A stretch of DNA of 64,000 nt, from contig NZ_CP147247.1 of assembly GCF_002140975.2 (NCBI RefSeq), positions 1,488,001-1,552,000 of the forward strand. Direction: 5' to 3'. This DNA comes from Enterococcus sp. 9E7_DIV0242. Its GTDB lineage: Bacteria; Bacillota; Bacilli; Lactobacillales; Enterococcaceae. The position numbers were made by a program, and so were the translations under genes. Under the pieces are notes generated by a model that worked only from the letters and a program-made list of their open reading frames with translations, was not told where the DNA came from and ran no database searches. Positions 1 through 10,483 of the stretch are shown in pieces; the stretch's first letter is position 1, and each line of letters opens with the position of its first letter.

Positions 1-1
1 C

Positions 2-1102
2 CTGCCAAAATGGCTTTCTCCCGATGAACGTGGGATGATGCCTGGTACTTTGATCGATGCGGTGATTGCTGACGCGGCTGTAAAGGGGATTCGTTCTGAT
101 CTGATGCCTGAATTTCTACATGCAATGAAAAAGGCTGCGACCGACCAAAGCGATCATGCTAACTATGGTCGCCGAGGAACCTATGATTATTTAAAATATG
201 GTTATGTTCCAAGCACCTATCATGAATCAGTCAACCATACCTTAGATTACTGCTACAGCGACTTTTGTATCTATCAGGTTGGATCGGCTCTAAATGATGA
301 TAGTGTAGCGGATTACAAAGAGCATGCCAAAAATTATGTCAATATCTTTGATAAAGAAACCGGTTTTATGCGAGCAAAGGATACAGAGGGGCACTTCCGT
401 GAAGACTTTGACTCTCATCGTTGGGGAACAGATTACGCGGAGGGCAGCGCATGGCAAAGCAGCTACGCCGTGTATCACGACTTCGCTGGTTTAATCGACG
501 CTCATGGCGGAAAAGATGCCTATGAGAAAAAATTGATTGAGCTATGCAATCAGAAACCACTTTATAACACAGGTGGCTATGGGTTTGAAATCCATGAAAT
601 GAGTGAGATGGCAGCGATTGAATTCGGGCAGGTTGCTTTATCAAATCAGCCTAGTTTCCACTTCCCATACTTATTCAACTATTTAGGTAAACCCGAAATG
701 GCACAACCGATGATCAAGCAGCTAATGACACAATGCTTTAGCGCAACACCGCAAGGCTATCCCGGCGATGAAGATAACGGGAGTATGTCCGGTTGGTTCA
801 TTTTCAGCTCGCTAGGCTTCTATCCAGTGACTGCCGGAAGTGGAGAATATGTCATCGGCATTCCATTGTTTGATCAAGCAACACTTCATCTATCAAATGG
901 AAAGACACTGACCATTTCTAGCTCACCAAACCATGTACAACAACAATTTGTTCATGAAATAACACGCAATGAAGACAGCTACACTTCCTTGTTCTTCACT
1001 CATGACAATCTCCTTCAAGGCGGCACAATACATTACCAACTTGGAATCGTCCCAAATCCAAGAGATTATGCTGAAAGAGAACTGCCCTTTAGTTTGAAAT
1101 AA
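2..1102 (+). CDS. GH92 family alpha-1,2-mannosidase, C-terminal part (5'-truncated by window)
   Basis: The reading frame is open from the window edge, so the N-terminus lies outside; about 366 residues are seen. Motifs match the catalytic (alpha/alpha)6 domain of glycoside hydrolase family 92: GYVP, ESVNHTLDYCYSDF, EGSAWQSSYAV, and near the C-terminus PGDEDNGSMSGWFIFSSLGF followed by YPV. GH92 enzymes are calcium-dependent exo-mannosidases that trim alpha-mannose from host or yeast glycans. The visible part is intact and ends just before a strong terminator. Secretion or cytoplasmic location cannot be judged without the N-terminus. Confidence 0.9.
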   Translation: MPKWLSPDERGMMPGTLIDAVIADAAVKGIRSDLMPEFLHAMKKAATDQSDHANYGRRGTYDYLKYGYVPSTYHESVNHTLDYCYSDFCIYQVGSALNDDSVADYKEHAKNYVNIFDKETGFMRAKDTEGHFREDFDSHRWGTDYAEGSAWQSSYAVYHDFAGLIDAHGGKDAYEKKLIELCNQKPLYNTGGYGFEIHEMSEMAAIEFGQVALSNQPSFHFPYLFNYLGKPEMAQPMIKQLMTQCFSATPQGYPGDEDNGSMSGWFIFSSLGFYPVTAGSGEYVIGIPLFDQATLHLSNGKTLTISSSPNHVQQQFVHEITRNEDSYTSLFFTHDNLLQGGTIHYQLGIVPNPRDYAERELPFSLK

Positions 1103-1111
1103 ATGAATTAA

Positions 1112-1147
1112 AACCTCTGTCATGACAAATCTGACGGAGGTTTTTGT
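1112..1147 (+). terminator. Rho-independent terminator of the GH92 gene
   Basis: An 11-bp stem, AACCTCTGTCA paired with TGACGGAGGTT with one G-T wobble, is followed by a T-run. It begins 9 bases after the stop codon. Confidence 0.85.
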
Positions 1148-1359
1148 TGTGTAGTTGGAGATAAGACCTTGTTTGATGGAACTCAAATAAATTTACATAC
1201 ACCTTATTTAGATTAAAACTAGTTCCATCTATCAAAAGCGTTTAATTCAACATCAACTTGAAATAATCAGTAATTTTTATTTTTAATTCAGTAAATTTTG
1301 TTCGACTCAAAGATATTTTTTTTATAATGAGATTAAATAAAAAGAAAAGGAGTTTTGTT

Positions 1360-1791
1360 ATGAAAAAAATTTTGTTCGGTTTCATTTTATTAGGCACTTT
1401 CATTGCACCAGTACATTCTCAAGCAGAAACTAAACCGTCGCACTATTCTTATACCCCTGAAATGAATAAAGTGGAGGTAAAAGAAACAGGAGAAATGGTA
1501 AGAATTGAAATCGATGAAAACTCATTTATTGAGCTAGATAGTGCTTATAAAGATGTTACTGTTATTTCTAGTAACGACGACCCAACTAATAATTTGAGAA
1601 GTGTAACTTACGGAAAAACTATAACATTGACTAGTTCTGTACCTAGCTTTAATAGCACAGCATATTATTCAGAATACAATAATACATTTAAACGTTGGTA
1701 TGCTGGTACTTTACAGTTTAGAAGTTCTAAATATCAAGGTGGCAAGTACGTTGCTACTTACGGTGGTATACTCATAATGCAAAACTGGTAA
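1360..1791 (+). CDS. Small secreted protein of unknown function
   Basis: A 143-residue protein starts at the ATG preceded by AAGGAG; an upstream in-frame ATG at 1327 lacks such a site. The N-terminus (MKKILFGFILLGTFIAPVHS, then QAET) is a classical signal peptide with probable cleavage after the HSQA region. The mature part is about 120 residues, has no cysteines, and is rich in Ser, Thr, Tyr and Lys, suggesting a beta-rich extracellular domain. A TATAAT box lies at 1323-1328. The gene stands alone between a terminator and the convergent groESL operon. I do not recognise the family. Confidence 0.7.
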   Translation: MKKILFGFILLGTFIAPVHSQAETKPSHYSYTPEMNKVEVKETGEMVRIEIDENSFIELDSAYKDVTVISSNDDPTNNLRSVTYGKTITLTSSVPSFNSTAYYSEYNNTFKRWYAGTLQFRSSKYQGGKYVATYGGILIMQNW

Positions 1792-1803
1792 AACACTAAA
1801 ATG

Positions 1804-1843
1804 GCCCTGTCACTCAAATAAGAGTATGTAGGGCTTTTTCTTT
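1804..1843 (+). terminator. Weak terminator after the small secreted protein gene
   Basis: A 5-bp stem (GCCCT with AGGGC, loop of about 21) is followed by TTTTTCTTT, 10 bases after the stop codon. The stem is short, so this is a tentative call. Confidence 0.45.
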
Positions 1844-1891
1844 AGCCTTCATTTCCTTTACATCTAGTAATGTGGTGGAAATGTAAGTCAT

Positions 1892-1921
1892 AAAAAAAAG
1901 AACCCTGATTTCTCAGGATTC
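1892..1921 (-). terminator. groESL terminator
   Basis: On the minus strand GAATCCTGA-GAAA-TCAGGGTTC is followed by eight T residues, immediately downstream of the groEL stop. Confidence 0.9.
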
Positions 1922-1932
1922 TCAAAGATCTA

Positions 1933-3576
<1,644 letters not shown>

Positions 3577-3619
3577 TTATCGTTGATTTTAATTATTAAA
3601 TACTATGAAATATCGAGTC

Positions 3620-3904
3620 TTACTCGACGATTGCAATGATATCTTTTCCGGAAACGATCAAATACTCTTTTCCGTCAAATTTAACTTCTGTTCCTGAATA
3701 CTTTTCAAACATAACTGTATCGCCTTCTTTAACTTCTGCAGGAACTTTTGTACCGTTATCAAGAACACGGCCTTCTCCCACTGCGATGACCGTTCCGTTT
3801 TGCGGTTTTTCTTTTGCAGCTGAAGCAAGAACGATGCCTCCTACTGTTTTTTCTTCTTCTTGAGCGACTTCAAGAATCACACGATCGCCTAATGGTTTTA
3901 ACAC
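3620..3904 (-). CDS. groS: Co-chaperonin GroES (Hsp10)
   Basis: The lid of the GroEL folding chamber. The start chosen is the GTG at 3904, giving a 94-residue protein beginning M-LKPLGDR; the ATG at 3919 overlaps the ribosome binding site (GGAGGGATT) and would add five residues (MEGFI) not seen in the family. The mobile-loop region ([15 protein letters not shown]) and the C-terminal [16 protein letters not shown] are typical. First gene of the heat-shock operon, just downstream of a CIRCE element. Confidence 0.97.
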   Translation of the reverse strand: MLKPLGDRVILEVAQEEEKTVGGIVLASAAKEKPQNGTVIAVGEGRVLDNGTKVPAEVKEGDTVMFEKYSGTEVKFDGKEYLIVSGKDIIAIVE

Positions 3905-3941
3905 AATGAATCCCTCCATAATAAAAATAGTTTAGTTGATT

Positions 3942-3968
3942 TTAGCACTCTTGCATATAGAGTGCTAA
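3942..3968. promoter_or_regulatory. CIRCE operator (HrcA binding site)
   Basis: A perfect 9-N9-9 inverted repeat, TTAGCACTC-N9-GAGTGCTAA, lies between the groES promoter and start. This is the canonical CIRCE element bound by HrcA, which represses groESL except under heat or misfolding stress. hrcA itself is not in the window. Confidence 0.98.
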
Positions 3969-3979
3969 CTACACTATTT

Positions 3980-4008
3980 ATAATACTCATTTCTCTTTTG
4001 TAATGCAA
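3980..4008 (-). promoter_or_regulatory. groESL sigma-A promoter
   Basis: On the minus strand TTGCAT, a 17-bp spacer and TATTAT, placed so that transcription starts at the CIRCE element. Confidence 0.8.
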
Positions 4009-4220
4009 GTCTTTTGTATGTAAAATCCGTTTTTCTTTAACGGCTTTTAAAAATTATCGTTCTGCTACAACGATTTAACCGCTTCATGGTAGAATAAAAC
4101 AAAAGACATTCACATAGAAATATCTTGTTCCGCTTATCATTGGACTTTCAGTTACTACTCCTCAGACTATATGCCACACATAAATCAAGCCTATCAAAAC
4201 CAACGAAGGGAGGAAAAACC

Positions 4221-4394
4221 ATGAAACAACGACTCGCTCAAACATTTATACTCACATTCCTATATTTAGTCGTAGCGAACATCGGAAATTTCTTTTTTGG
4301 CGTGGATAAAGCGTTCAACTGGACGACAACTTTATGGGAAGCATTATTCTTTGCCATCTTTATCTTCTTGCTTCTAGGCTATCGAAAAAAATGA
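4221..4394 (+). CDS. YdiK-like small membrane protein
   Basis: A 57-residue hydrophobic protein starts at the ATG behind GGGAGG; longer upstream readings lack such a site. Two transmembrane segments are visible (about residues 8-25 and 37-53), ending in a basic tail GYRKK. The call rests mainly on position: in B. subtilis ydiK and ydiL lie between groES and rex in the same way. The family's function is unknown. The small size keeps confidence moderate. Confidence 0.6.
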   Translation: MKQRLAQTFILTFLYLVVANIGNFFFGVDKAFNWTTTLWEALFFAIFIFLLLGYRKK

Positions 4395-4556
4395 TTCTCC
4401 TTTTATAAAATACTAAGGTGTGTTTTTACTTTGGACATCATTATGGGCAGTGGACACTCTTTTTATGCGTAAAATATTTTACAGAATTTATATACAGAAT
4501 TTGTTTTCTCTATGCTATAATTTTAGGTAATTGCAAAAATTGAAAGGAGGTTCTCC

Positions 4557-5222
4557 ATGTCTGCAAAAAAGATAAGCATCTCGATGGTCTTGCTTTATCT
4601 AGCCGTATATTTATCGCCTATGCTGGTTGCTCCCTTTTCTCAAGATGCTATCATTACAGCATCTACGATCACATATATTTTAGGCGCAGGGCTAATGATT
4701 TTTCTTTACTTTAAAGACAAACAACCTACAATGATTGAACAGGAAGGCAAACTGTCTTCTCCTGTCTTTATTCTGCTACTGGGTGTCAGCGGCATTCTGA
4801 TTGCGATATTTTTACAAGCAATTATCATGGGTATCCAAACAGCAATCACAAATACAGAACCAAGCTCTGAAAATACTGAAAGTATCATTTCCATTATCGT
4901 CGATAATAAGCTGTTTATTCTGGCAACTATCATCGGCGGACCAATCATGGAGGAATTTGTTTTCAGACGGTCTTTGACGGATTTATTTACTTTTGAAAAA
5001 ACCGGTTTTTGGCCGGCAGCCCTTCTCAGCTCTGCACTCTTTTCAATCATCCACTTTGATGGAAACTTTTTTGTCTACTTTTTCCTTGGATTGTTCTTTG
5101 CAATCCTCTACAAAATGACTGGAAAAATCTGGACATCGATCATCAGTCATTGTGGAATGAATGCCTTAGTTGTTATCGTTCAATTGATCGTGCATTATGG
5201 TATTGTCGAAATACCGAAATAA
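4557..5222 (+). CDS. CPBP family intramembrane metalloprotease (YdiL-like)
   Basis: A 221-residue polytopic membrane protein with the CPBP (CAAX protease and bacteriocin-processing) motifs: EEFVFRR (EExxxR, about residue 125), the second-motif histidine in FSIIHFDGN, and the third-motif HCGMNAL near the C-terminus. Such proteins are membrane-embedded glutamic-type or metal-dependent proteases; in lactic acid bacteria some give bacteriocin self-immunity, whereas B. subtilis YdiL has no known substrate. The start is backed by AAAGGAGG. It shares a bidirectional terminator with rex. Confidence 0.85.
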   Translation: MSAKKISISMVLLYLAVYLSPMLVAPFSQDAIITASTITYILGAGLMIFLYFKDKQPTMIEQEGKLSSPVFILLLGVSGILIAIFLQAIIMGIQTAITNTEPSSENTESIISIIVDNKLFILATIIGGPIMEEFVFRRSLTDLFTFEKTGFWPAALLSSALFSIIHFDGNFFVYFFLGLFFAILYKMTGKIWTSIISHCGMNALVVIVQLIVHYGIVEIPK

Positions 5223-5255
5223 AGATATTGTTTTTCTACAAGAATATAGACAGTA

Positions 5256-5289
5256 AAACGGCTGAAGCGAAACGCTTCAGCCGTTTTGA
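5256..5289. terminator. Bidirectional terminator between the CPBP protease gene and rex
   Basis: A 14-bp perfect stem (AAACGGCTGAAGCG with its complement, AAA loop) is flanked by A-rich and T-rich tracts on the two sides. It serves both convergent genes. Confidence 0.85.
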
Positions 5290-5949
5290 TTATTTCTGTT
5301 CTTTTTCTTCAGCCACAACAAGATCGTCATTATGCAAGAAGTAAATCAAGGTCTGCAATTCGTTTGTTAGGTCCACATTCTGGATCAATACATCGGAAGG
5401 TGCTGCCAGGCGAGCAATCGTAAAGTTTAAAATCCCTTTGATTCCCGCTTCTGCCAATTGATTCACCACATCCTGTGCTTTTCTGGCCGGCAAGGTCAAA
5501 ATCGCTACTTCGATTTGTTGAATCTTGATTTGCTCAAGCATGTCTTCGATTGGGTAAACGGGCACGCCGTCCACAATTCTACCAACGATATCCTCATTGA
5601 TATCAAACGCACAGCTTACACGAATACTGTTGCTTTGATGGAATTTATACTTCAATAATGCGCTTCCGAGATTACCAACACCAATCAACGCAACATTCGT
5701 CAATTCATCATCATTCAATGTTTTTCCGAAAAAGTTCATCAAGTTCTCAACATCATAGCCGTAGCCACGTTTTCCTAACTCACCAAAGTAAGAAAAATCC
5801 CTACGGATCGTTGCACTATCTACTTGAACTGCTTCACTCAACTCTGTTGAAGAAACTTTACTTTTTCCTGCATCGTATAAAATACGTAAATACCTATAAT
5901 ATAAAGGAAGCCGCCGAGCAGTGGCTTTTGGTATCGTTTGTTCTTTCAC
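5290..5949 (-). CDS. rex: Redox-sensing transcriptional repressor Rex
   Basis: Rex senses the NADH/NAD+ ratio and represses fermentation and respiration genes when NAD+ is high. The N-terminal winged helix holds SSTELSEAVQVDSATIRRDFSYF (written here in part: VDSATIRRDFSYFG) and the Rossmann domain starts with IGVGNLGSALL (about residue 90). The GTG at 5949 is chosen (219 residues, MKEQTIPKATARR) because GGAGG sits 7 bases upstream; the ATG at 5955 abuts the site. The C-terminal helix that crosses over in the dimer (LTNELQTLIYFLHND) is present. Confidence 0.97.
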   Translation of the reverse strand: MKEQTIPKATARRLPLYYRYLRILYDAGKSKVSSTELSEAVQVDSATIRRDFSYFGELGKRGYGYDVENLMNFFGKTLNDDELTNVALIGVGNLGSALLKYKFHQSNSIRVSCAFDINEDIVGRIVDGVPVYPIEDMLEQIKIQQIEVAILTLPARKAQDVVNQLAEAGIKGILNFTIARLAAPSDVLIQNVDLTNELQTLIYFLHNDDLVVAEEKEQK

Positions 5950-5985
5950 ATTCATACCTCCAACTATTCTATATCTCCACTGTTA

Positions 5986-6015
5986 ATAATAGCAGTTTTG
6001 CCTGAGAAAAAGCAA
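5986..6015 (-). promoter_or_regulatory. rex promoter
   Basis: On the minus strand TTGCTT, an 18-bp spacer and TATTAT with an extended TGC just before it. No clear Rex operator overlaps it. Confidence 0.55.
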
Positions 6016-6146
6016 TGTTACTGCTCATAAAATCAGAAATATTTCCAAAATGAAACATATTTGCTAACTGTATCATTTTACAGACCTGAATTTTTCTATA
6101 TTTTATGCTACACTGAGTAGGATTAAAACGAAACGAGGATATAATT

Positions 6147-8081
6147 ATGATTTTATTACAGGCAAATCAAATTGCTCGATACTTTGGAGCTGAGACTTTG
6201 TTTGAAAACATACAAATGGAAATTGCGGACAACAGTAGGATTGCGCTTGTTGGCCGCAATGGTGCTGGGAAGTCCACACTGTTGAAAATCATTGCAGGGA
6301 TCGACCCGGCGGATGCTGGAACTATCGCAAAAAGTAAAACAGCGACACTTGGCTACCTAGCTCAAGATACAGGGCTAGCCTCAGATAAGAATGTCTGGGA
6401 TGAGATGTTGCAAGCATTTGCCTCAGTCATTGCAATGGAAAATCGAATGCGTGAACTGGAACAGCTGATCAGTCAGGTCGACCCTGAAACAACGGATTAT
6501 CAAAATCTGATGAAGGAATACGATCGGCTACAACAAGATTTTGCTGACAACAATGGCTATGGAATGGAAAATGAAATTCGCTCTGTTCTACATGGCTTCG
6601 GCTTTGATGAAAGCTTTTATGAGCGACCGATCAATGCTTTGTCAGGTGGTCAAAAAACACGTCTAGCTCTAGCCCGTATGCTGTTGCAAAAACCGGATAT
6701 TTTAATTTTGGATGAGCCGACCAACCACTTAGATATCGAGACGCTCTCGTGGCTTGAAGGCTATTTACCAAACTACTCCGGTGCCCTGCTGATTGTTTCA
6801 CATGACCGGTACTTTTTGGATAAGGTCGTAACAGAAATTTATGAGCTAAGCAGAAGAAAAATGCATTATTACAAAGGCAATTATTCTAAATACTTGAAAC
6901 TAAAAGCAGAACAGCTGACAAGCGAATGGAAGGCTTTTGAAAAACAACAAACAGAAATCCATAAGTTAGAGGACTTTGTTGCACGAAATCTGGTGCGTGC
7001 TTCTACAACCAAAAGAGCTCAAAGTCGCCGGAAAACATTGGAAAAGATGGAGCGTCTGGATCGACCACAAGGTGATGAAAAATCGGCAAACTTCCTTTTT
7101 GGTATCGAAAAAACCTCCGGAAATGTTGTCTTACAGCTAGAAGACGGTGCCATCGGCTATGATGAAACCATTCTCTCCGCTCCTATCAATATGGATGTCC
7201 GCCGGCAAGAAGCTATTGCTTTAGTTGGACCAAACGGGATTGGTAAATCCACCCTGTTAAAATCAATTATTGGCAAGCTACCGTTTATTGAAGGAGAGCT
7301 TTCACTTGGGACCAATGTATCGATTGGTTATTACGATCAGGAACAAGCAAATCTACATGGAAACAAAACTGTTTTAGCCGAGCTGTGGGACGAACATCCA
7401 ACCACACCGGAAAAAGAGATTCGCAATGTTTTAGGCAGCTTCCTTTTTAGTGGAAATGATGTAGAAAAAACAATCCCTCTACTAAGTGGTGGGGAAAAGG
7501 CTCGGGTCGCACTAGCCAAGCTGTCAATGAACAGGGAAAATTTTCTCATCTTGGATGAACCGACCAATCACCTTGATATCGACAATAAAGAAGTCTTGGA
7601 AAATGCCCTGATCGATTATGAGGGAACATTACTTTTCGTTTCCCATGACCGTTACTTCATCAATCGGATTGCAACGAAGGTTATTGAGCTTTCTGAAAAT
7701 GGTAGTAAGCTGTATTTAGGCGATTATGATTATTATTTGGAAAAGAAAAAAGAAGAAGAAGAACTAGCTGCCTTAGCTGCAGCAGATCAGAAGCAAGCAG
7801 AAGTAGTGAATACAACCAAAAATGACTTTTTCTTGAACAAGGAAGCCCAAAAGATCGTACGTAATTTGAAAAGAAAAATCACACAAATCGAAGAAACGCT
7901 AGCTGAACTGGACGAATGCATCGATACGCTGGAAGCTGAAATGAGTCGTCCAGAAATGGTGGAGGACCATGTCCAGTTGATGGCTTTGAACAAAGAATTG
8001 GAAGAAAAACGCGCAGAGCAAGAGCAACAATTAAATGAGTGGGAAGAGCTAAGCTTAGAGCTGGAAGAAATGGAAGGCTAG
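6147..8081 (+). CDS. ABC-F family ribosome-associated ATPase (YdiF type)
   Basis: A 644-residue soluble tandem ATPase with no membrane domain. The first cassette has GRNGAGKST (36-44), LSGGQ (about 165) and ILILDEPTNHLD; the second has GPNGIGKST (about 361), LSGGE (about 446) and FLILDEPTNHLD. Between them is the charged linker that reaches into the ribosomal E/P site in ABC-F proteins, and a C-terminal coiled coil follows (about 560-640). The family acts on translation; the closest match by pattern is B. subtilis YdiF rather than Vga/Msr/OptrA resistance proteins, and the rex neighbourhood agrees. No resistance role is implied. Confidence 0.9.
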   Translation: MILLQANQIARYFGAETLFENIQMEIADNSRIALVGRNGAGKSTLLKIIAGIDPADAGTIAKSKTATLGYLAQDTGLASDKNVWDEMLQAFASVIAMENRMRELEQLISQVDPETTDYQNLMKEYDRLQQDFADNNGYGMENEIRSVLHGFGFDESFYERPINALSGGQKTRLALARMLLQKPDILILDEPTNHLDIETLSWLEGYLPNYSGALLIVSHDRYFLDKVVTEIYELSRRKMHYYKGNYSKYLKLKAEQLTSEWKAFEKQQTEIHKLEDFVARNLVRASTTKRAQSRRKTLEKMERLDRPQGDEKSANFLFGIEKTSGNVVLQLEDGAIGYDETILSAPINMDVRRQEAIALVGPNGIGKSTLLKSIIGKLPFIEGELSLGTNVSIGYYDQEQANLHGNKTVLAELWDEHPTTPEKEIRNVLGSFLFSGNDVEKTIPLLSGGEKARVALAKLSMNRENFLILDEPTNHLDIDNKEVLENALIDYEGTLLFVSHDRYFINRIATKVIELSENGSKLYLGDYDYYLEKKKEEEELAALAAADQKQAEVVNTTKNDFFLNKEAQKIVRNLKRKITQIEETLAELDECIDTLEAEMSRPEMVEDHVQLMALNKELEEKRAEQEQQLNEWEELSLELEEMEG

Positions 8082-8109
8082 CTTCTCAGACATGATTCAA
8101 CTAGACAAT

Positions 8110-8156
8110 AAAAAAGAAGAAACAGGGACCCCTGACTCACTGCTTCTTCTTTTTTA
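8110..8156 (+). terminator. Terminator of the ABC-F gene
   Basis: AAAAAGAAGAA pairs with TTCTTCTTTTT across a loop that contains a small CAGG/CCTG hairpin, ending in T6. Confidence 0.75.
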
Positions 8157-8167
8157 TTGATCACTGA

Positions 8168-8227
8168 TTGCATTTTTTTGCATTATTAAAAATTAAAGTT
8201 GCAAAACATTGCACGACATGCTATTTT
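8168..8227 (+). promoter_or_regulatory. DeoR-gene promoter with four helically phased TTGCA boxes
   Basis: TTGCA occurs at 8168, 8178, 8199 and 8209 (spacings 10, 21, 10). The third copy is also the -35 box (TTGCAA), followed by 17 bp and TATTTT with an extended TGC. Two 10-bp-spaced pairs overlapping a promoter suggest an operator for the regulator encoded just downstream (inference). Confidence 0.6.
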
Positions 8228-8248
8228 ATTTCTATAGGGGGAATGATT

Positions 8249-9025
8249 ATGCTGATAGAAGAACGGTTAGCGCAGATTCTGGCTATTATTGATAAGGAAC
8301 AGCGAGCAACCATTGATGAGCTGGCAGAAACGATGCACGTATCGAAGGACACCATCCGAAGAGATTTAATTCGACTTGAACAGCAACAGCTTGTTCGCCG
8401 CATCCATGGTGGTGCCGTTTCAACAAAAAAAGAAGCGGTAATCTTTGACTACAATGAGCGTTCACATATGTCGAATGACGTAAAGCAATCAATCGGACGT
8501 CAAGTTGCTGAGCTGATTGAAGACGGCTCATCCATACTTTTTGACTCTTCAACAACAGTTGAGGCAGCAATCCTTCCGCTACAACAAAAAAAAATCACAG
8601 CTATCACAAATTCATTGACCCATGCGGCAAGGCTAGCTAAAAATGGACAAGCGTCAATTACTCTCCTACCCGGTAATCTACATAAGGAGCAGCTTTTCCT
8701 TTCTGGTGCGGAAACTGTATCAGCCATAAAGCAATACATCACAAATTATACATTGTTAGGGGTATTTGCTCTTTCTCCTGAGGGTGTATTTATCCATACA
8801 CAGGAAGAAGGATTGGTCAAACGGGAAATGGTCAAGCACGGTCAGACGGTCATTGCTTTGGCAGACCATTCTAAAATGGACAAAATCGGTTTTTTCAACA
8901 TTTGTCCCCTTTCCGACATTGATATCCTGATTACAGACACCATACCAGAAGGCGCATTACTCAAAGAATTAGAAGCAAATAATATAAAAATACTTACAAC
9001 ACTCAAAGGAGACAGAAAATCATGA
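8249..9025 (+). CDS. DeoR/GlpR family transcriptional regulator
   Basis: A 258-residue regulator with an N-terminal HTH (TIDELAETMHVSKDTIRRDL, about 22-41, then HGGAVS) and a DeoR C-terminal sensor domain that in this family binds phosphorylated sugars. The ATG at 8249 has AGGGGG 7 bases upstream; the ATG at 8243 is too close. The stop overlaps the start of the M24-family gene (ATGA), so the two are translationally coupled and this regulator probably controls that gene and itself through the TTGCA boxes. The effector is unknown. Confidence 0.9.
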   Translation: MLIEERLAQILAIIDKEQRATIDELAETMHVSKDTIRRDLIRLEQQQLVRRIHGGAVSTKKEAVIFDYNERSHMSNDVKQSIGRQVAELIEDGSSILFDSSTTVEAAILPLQQKKITAITNSLTHAARLAKNGQASITLLPGNLHKEQLFLSGAETVSAIKQYITNYTLLGVFALSPEGVFIHTQEEGLVKREMVKHGQTVIALADHSKMDKIGFFNICPLSDIDILITDTIPEGALLKELEANNIKILTTLKGDRKS

Positions 9026-10416
9026 CAAATAAATCAATTCGACTCGGAAAAATCAAACGTCCAACTATATTTCCTGCCGTGGCACCGACTTTATTGACAG
9101 ATGACACAATGAAAGAACGTCAAGAGAAATTGCTAAACGCGATGAGCAAAGAAAAATTTGATCTGTTAATCATCTATGCAGATAAAGAGCATGGTGGAAA
9201 TTTCGAATACCTGACTGGTTTCATCCCACGCTTTGAGGAAGGTCTGCTATTAATTGATAACTCTGGAACTTGTACGCTTATTCTTGGGAATGAAAATTTG
9301 AAGATGGCTAACTATTCCAGAATCCCAGCTGAACTAAAGCATAGCCCTCTATTTTCATTACCTAATCAACCAATGGATAATGAACAGCCGTTGGAAGAGC
9401 TGCTCAAGGAGGCAGGTATCGAGAAGAAAAACAAGATTGGGTTAGTTGGCTGGAAAATGTTTACCACCAAAAACAGCGTATCTTCTCACTATTTTGATCT
9501 CCCTTATTTTATTGTCGAAGCAATTAAAAACGCAACAGCCGCTCAGGCAGAGATTAGCAACGGTACCCATCTGTTTGTTGATGGTGATGTCGGCATACGC
9601 AGTACGAACAACGCAAACGAAATCGCCCATTATGAATATGGGGCTAACCTTTCCTCTTCCTGTATCTTAGAAGCAATGGACGCTGTAGAAATAGGCGTAG
9701 CGGAAACAACCTTGGGAAATCATCTGACTGCTCAAGGTCAACCAAATACAGTCGTATCGATCGCAGCAGTTGGTCAACGATTTGAAAAGGCCAATCTTTA
9801 TCCAACCAATAAGCAGGCAGCTCTTGGTGACTCACTATCCTTGACTACCGCATTCAAAGGTGGATTATCTAGTCGTACCGGCTTCGTCATCCAATCCGAA
9901 GAGCAACTGCCAGACAACCAAAAAGACTATTTGGAACGTCTAGTCAAGCCTTATTTCCGTACCGTTGCCTATTGGTTGGAACACATCAAGATAGGAGTAT
10001 CTGGCGGTGACTTCTATACGCAGATCGAAGCGATCTTTCCAAAAAAAGACTATCATTGGCATTTGAACCCGGGTCACTTAGTGTCAGATGAGGAATGGAT
10101 GTCTTCTCCAATTTATCCTGGTTCAACCGAAACATTGAAAAGCGGTATGATACTGCAAATCGATATCATACCATCGGTGAAGGGATATACTGGTGTCAGT
10201 GCAGAAGAATGTGTGGCACTAGCTGATCAAGATCTGCAGAACGCCATCCAACAACAATACCCCGAGCTATGGGCGCGTATCCTTGTAAGACGCACCTATC
10301 TGGAACAAGAGCTTGGTATCAAGCTAAGTAAGGACATCTTGCCCCTTTCGAATACAGTTGCGTATCTACGCCCCTTTTTCTTGGCTAAAGATACTGCACT
10401 GTACCTCGAAAAATAA
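9022..10416 (+). CDS. M24 (creatinase/aminopeptidase P-like) protein with degraded metal site
   Basis: A 464-residue protein with a creatinase-type N-terminal domain (about 30-165; FDLLIIYADKEHGGNFEYLTG) and a C-terminal pita-bread domain (about 180-430). In active M24 enzymes two Asp, one His and two Glu bind metal. Here the first Asp position reads LSLTTAFKGG, the second reads LSSRTGF, and the first Glu region reads SGMILQIDIIPS; only GVSAEECVAL keeps a clear Glu. The enzyme is therefore probably not a classical peptidase; it may be a sensor, a pseudoenzyme or have another chemistry. It is coupled to the upstream DeoR gene. Confidence 0.8.
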   Translation: MTNKSIRLGKIKRPTIFPAVAPTLLTDDTMKERQEKLLNAMSKEKFDLLIIYADKEHGGNFEYLTGFIPRFEEGLLLIDNSGTCTLILGNENLKMANYSRIPAELKHSPLFSLPNQPMDNEQPLEELLKEAGIEKKNKIGLVGWKMFTTKNSVSSHYFDLPYFIVEAIKNATAAQAEISNGTHLFVDGDVGIRSTNNANEIAHYEYGANLSSSCILEAMDAVEIGVAETTLGNHLTAQGQPNTVVSIAAVGQRFEKANLYPTNKQAALGDSLSLTTAFKGGLSSRTGFVIQSEEQLPDNQKDYLERLVKPYFRTVAYWLEHIKIGVSGGDFYTQIEAIFPKKDYHWHLNPGHLVSDEEWMSSPIYPGSTETLKSGMILQIDIIPSVKGYTGVSAEECVALADQDLQNAIQQQYPELWARILVRRTYLEQELGIKLSKDILPLSNTVAYLRPFFLAKDTALYLEK

Positions 10417-10419
10417 ACC

Positions 10420-10456
10420 AAAAAAGCGCAAAGGACAACTATCGTCCTTTGCACCT
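10420..10456. terminator. Bidirectional terminator after the M24 gene
   Basis: A 9-bp perfect stem GCAAAGGAC/GTCCTTTGC with a 7-base loop. The minus-strand side is followed by CGCTTTTTT, so it serves the convergent acyltransferase gene best. Confidence 0.8.
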
Positions 10457-10483
10457 TATTCTATTGAACAACGACTCACGCCA

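Noticed and set aside
6147..8081. ABC-F antibiotic-resistance protein (Vga/Msr/OptrA)
   Set aside because: The rex-linked, chromosomal context and sequence pattern fit the housekeeping YdiF type.
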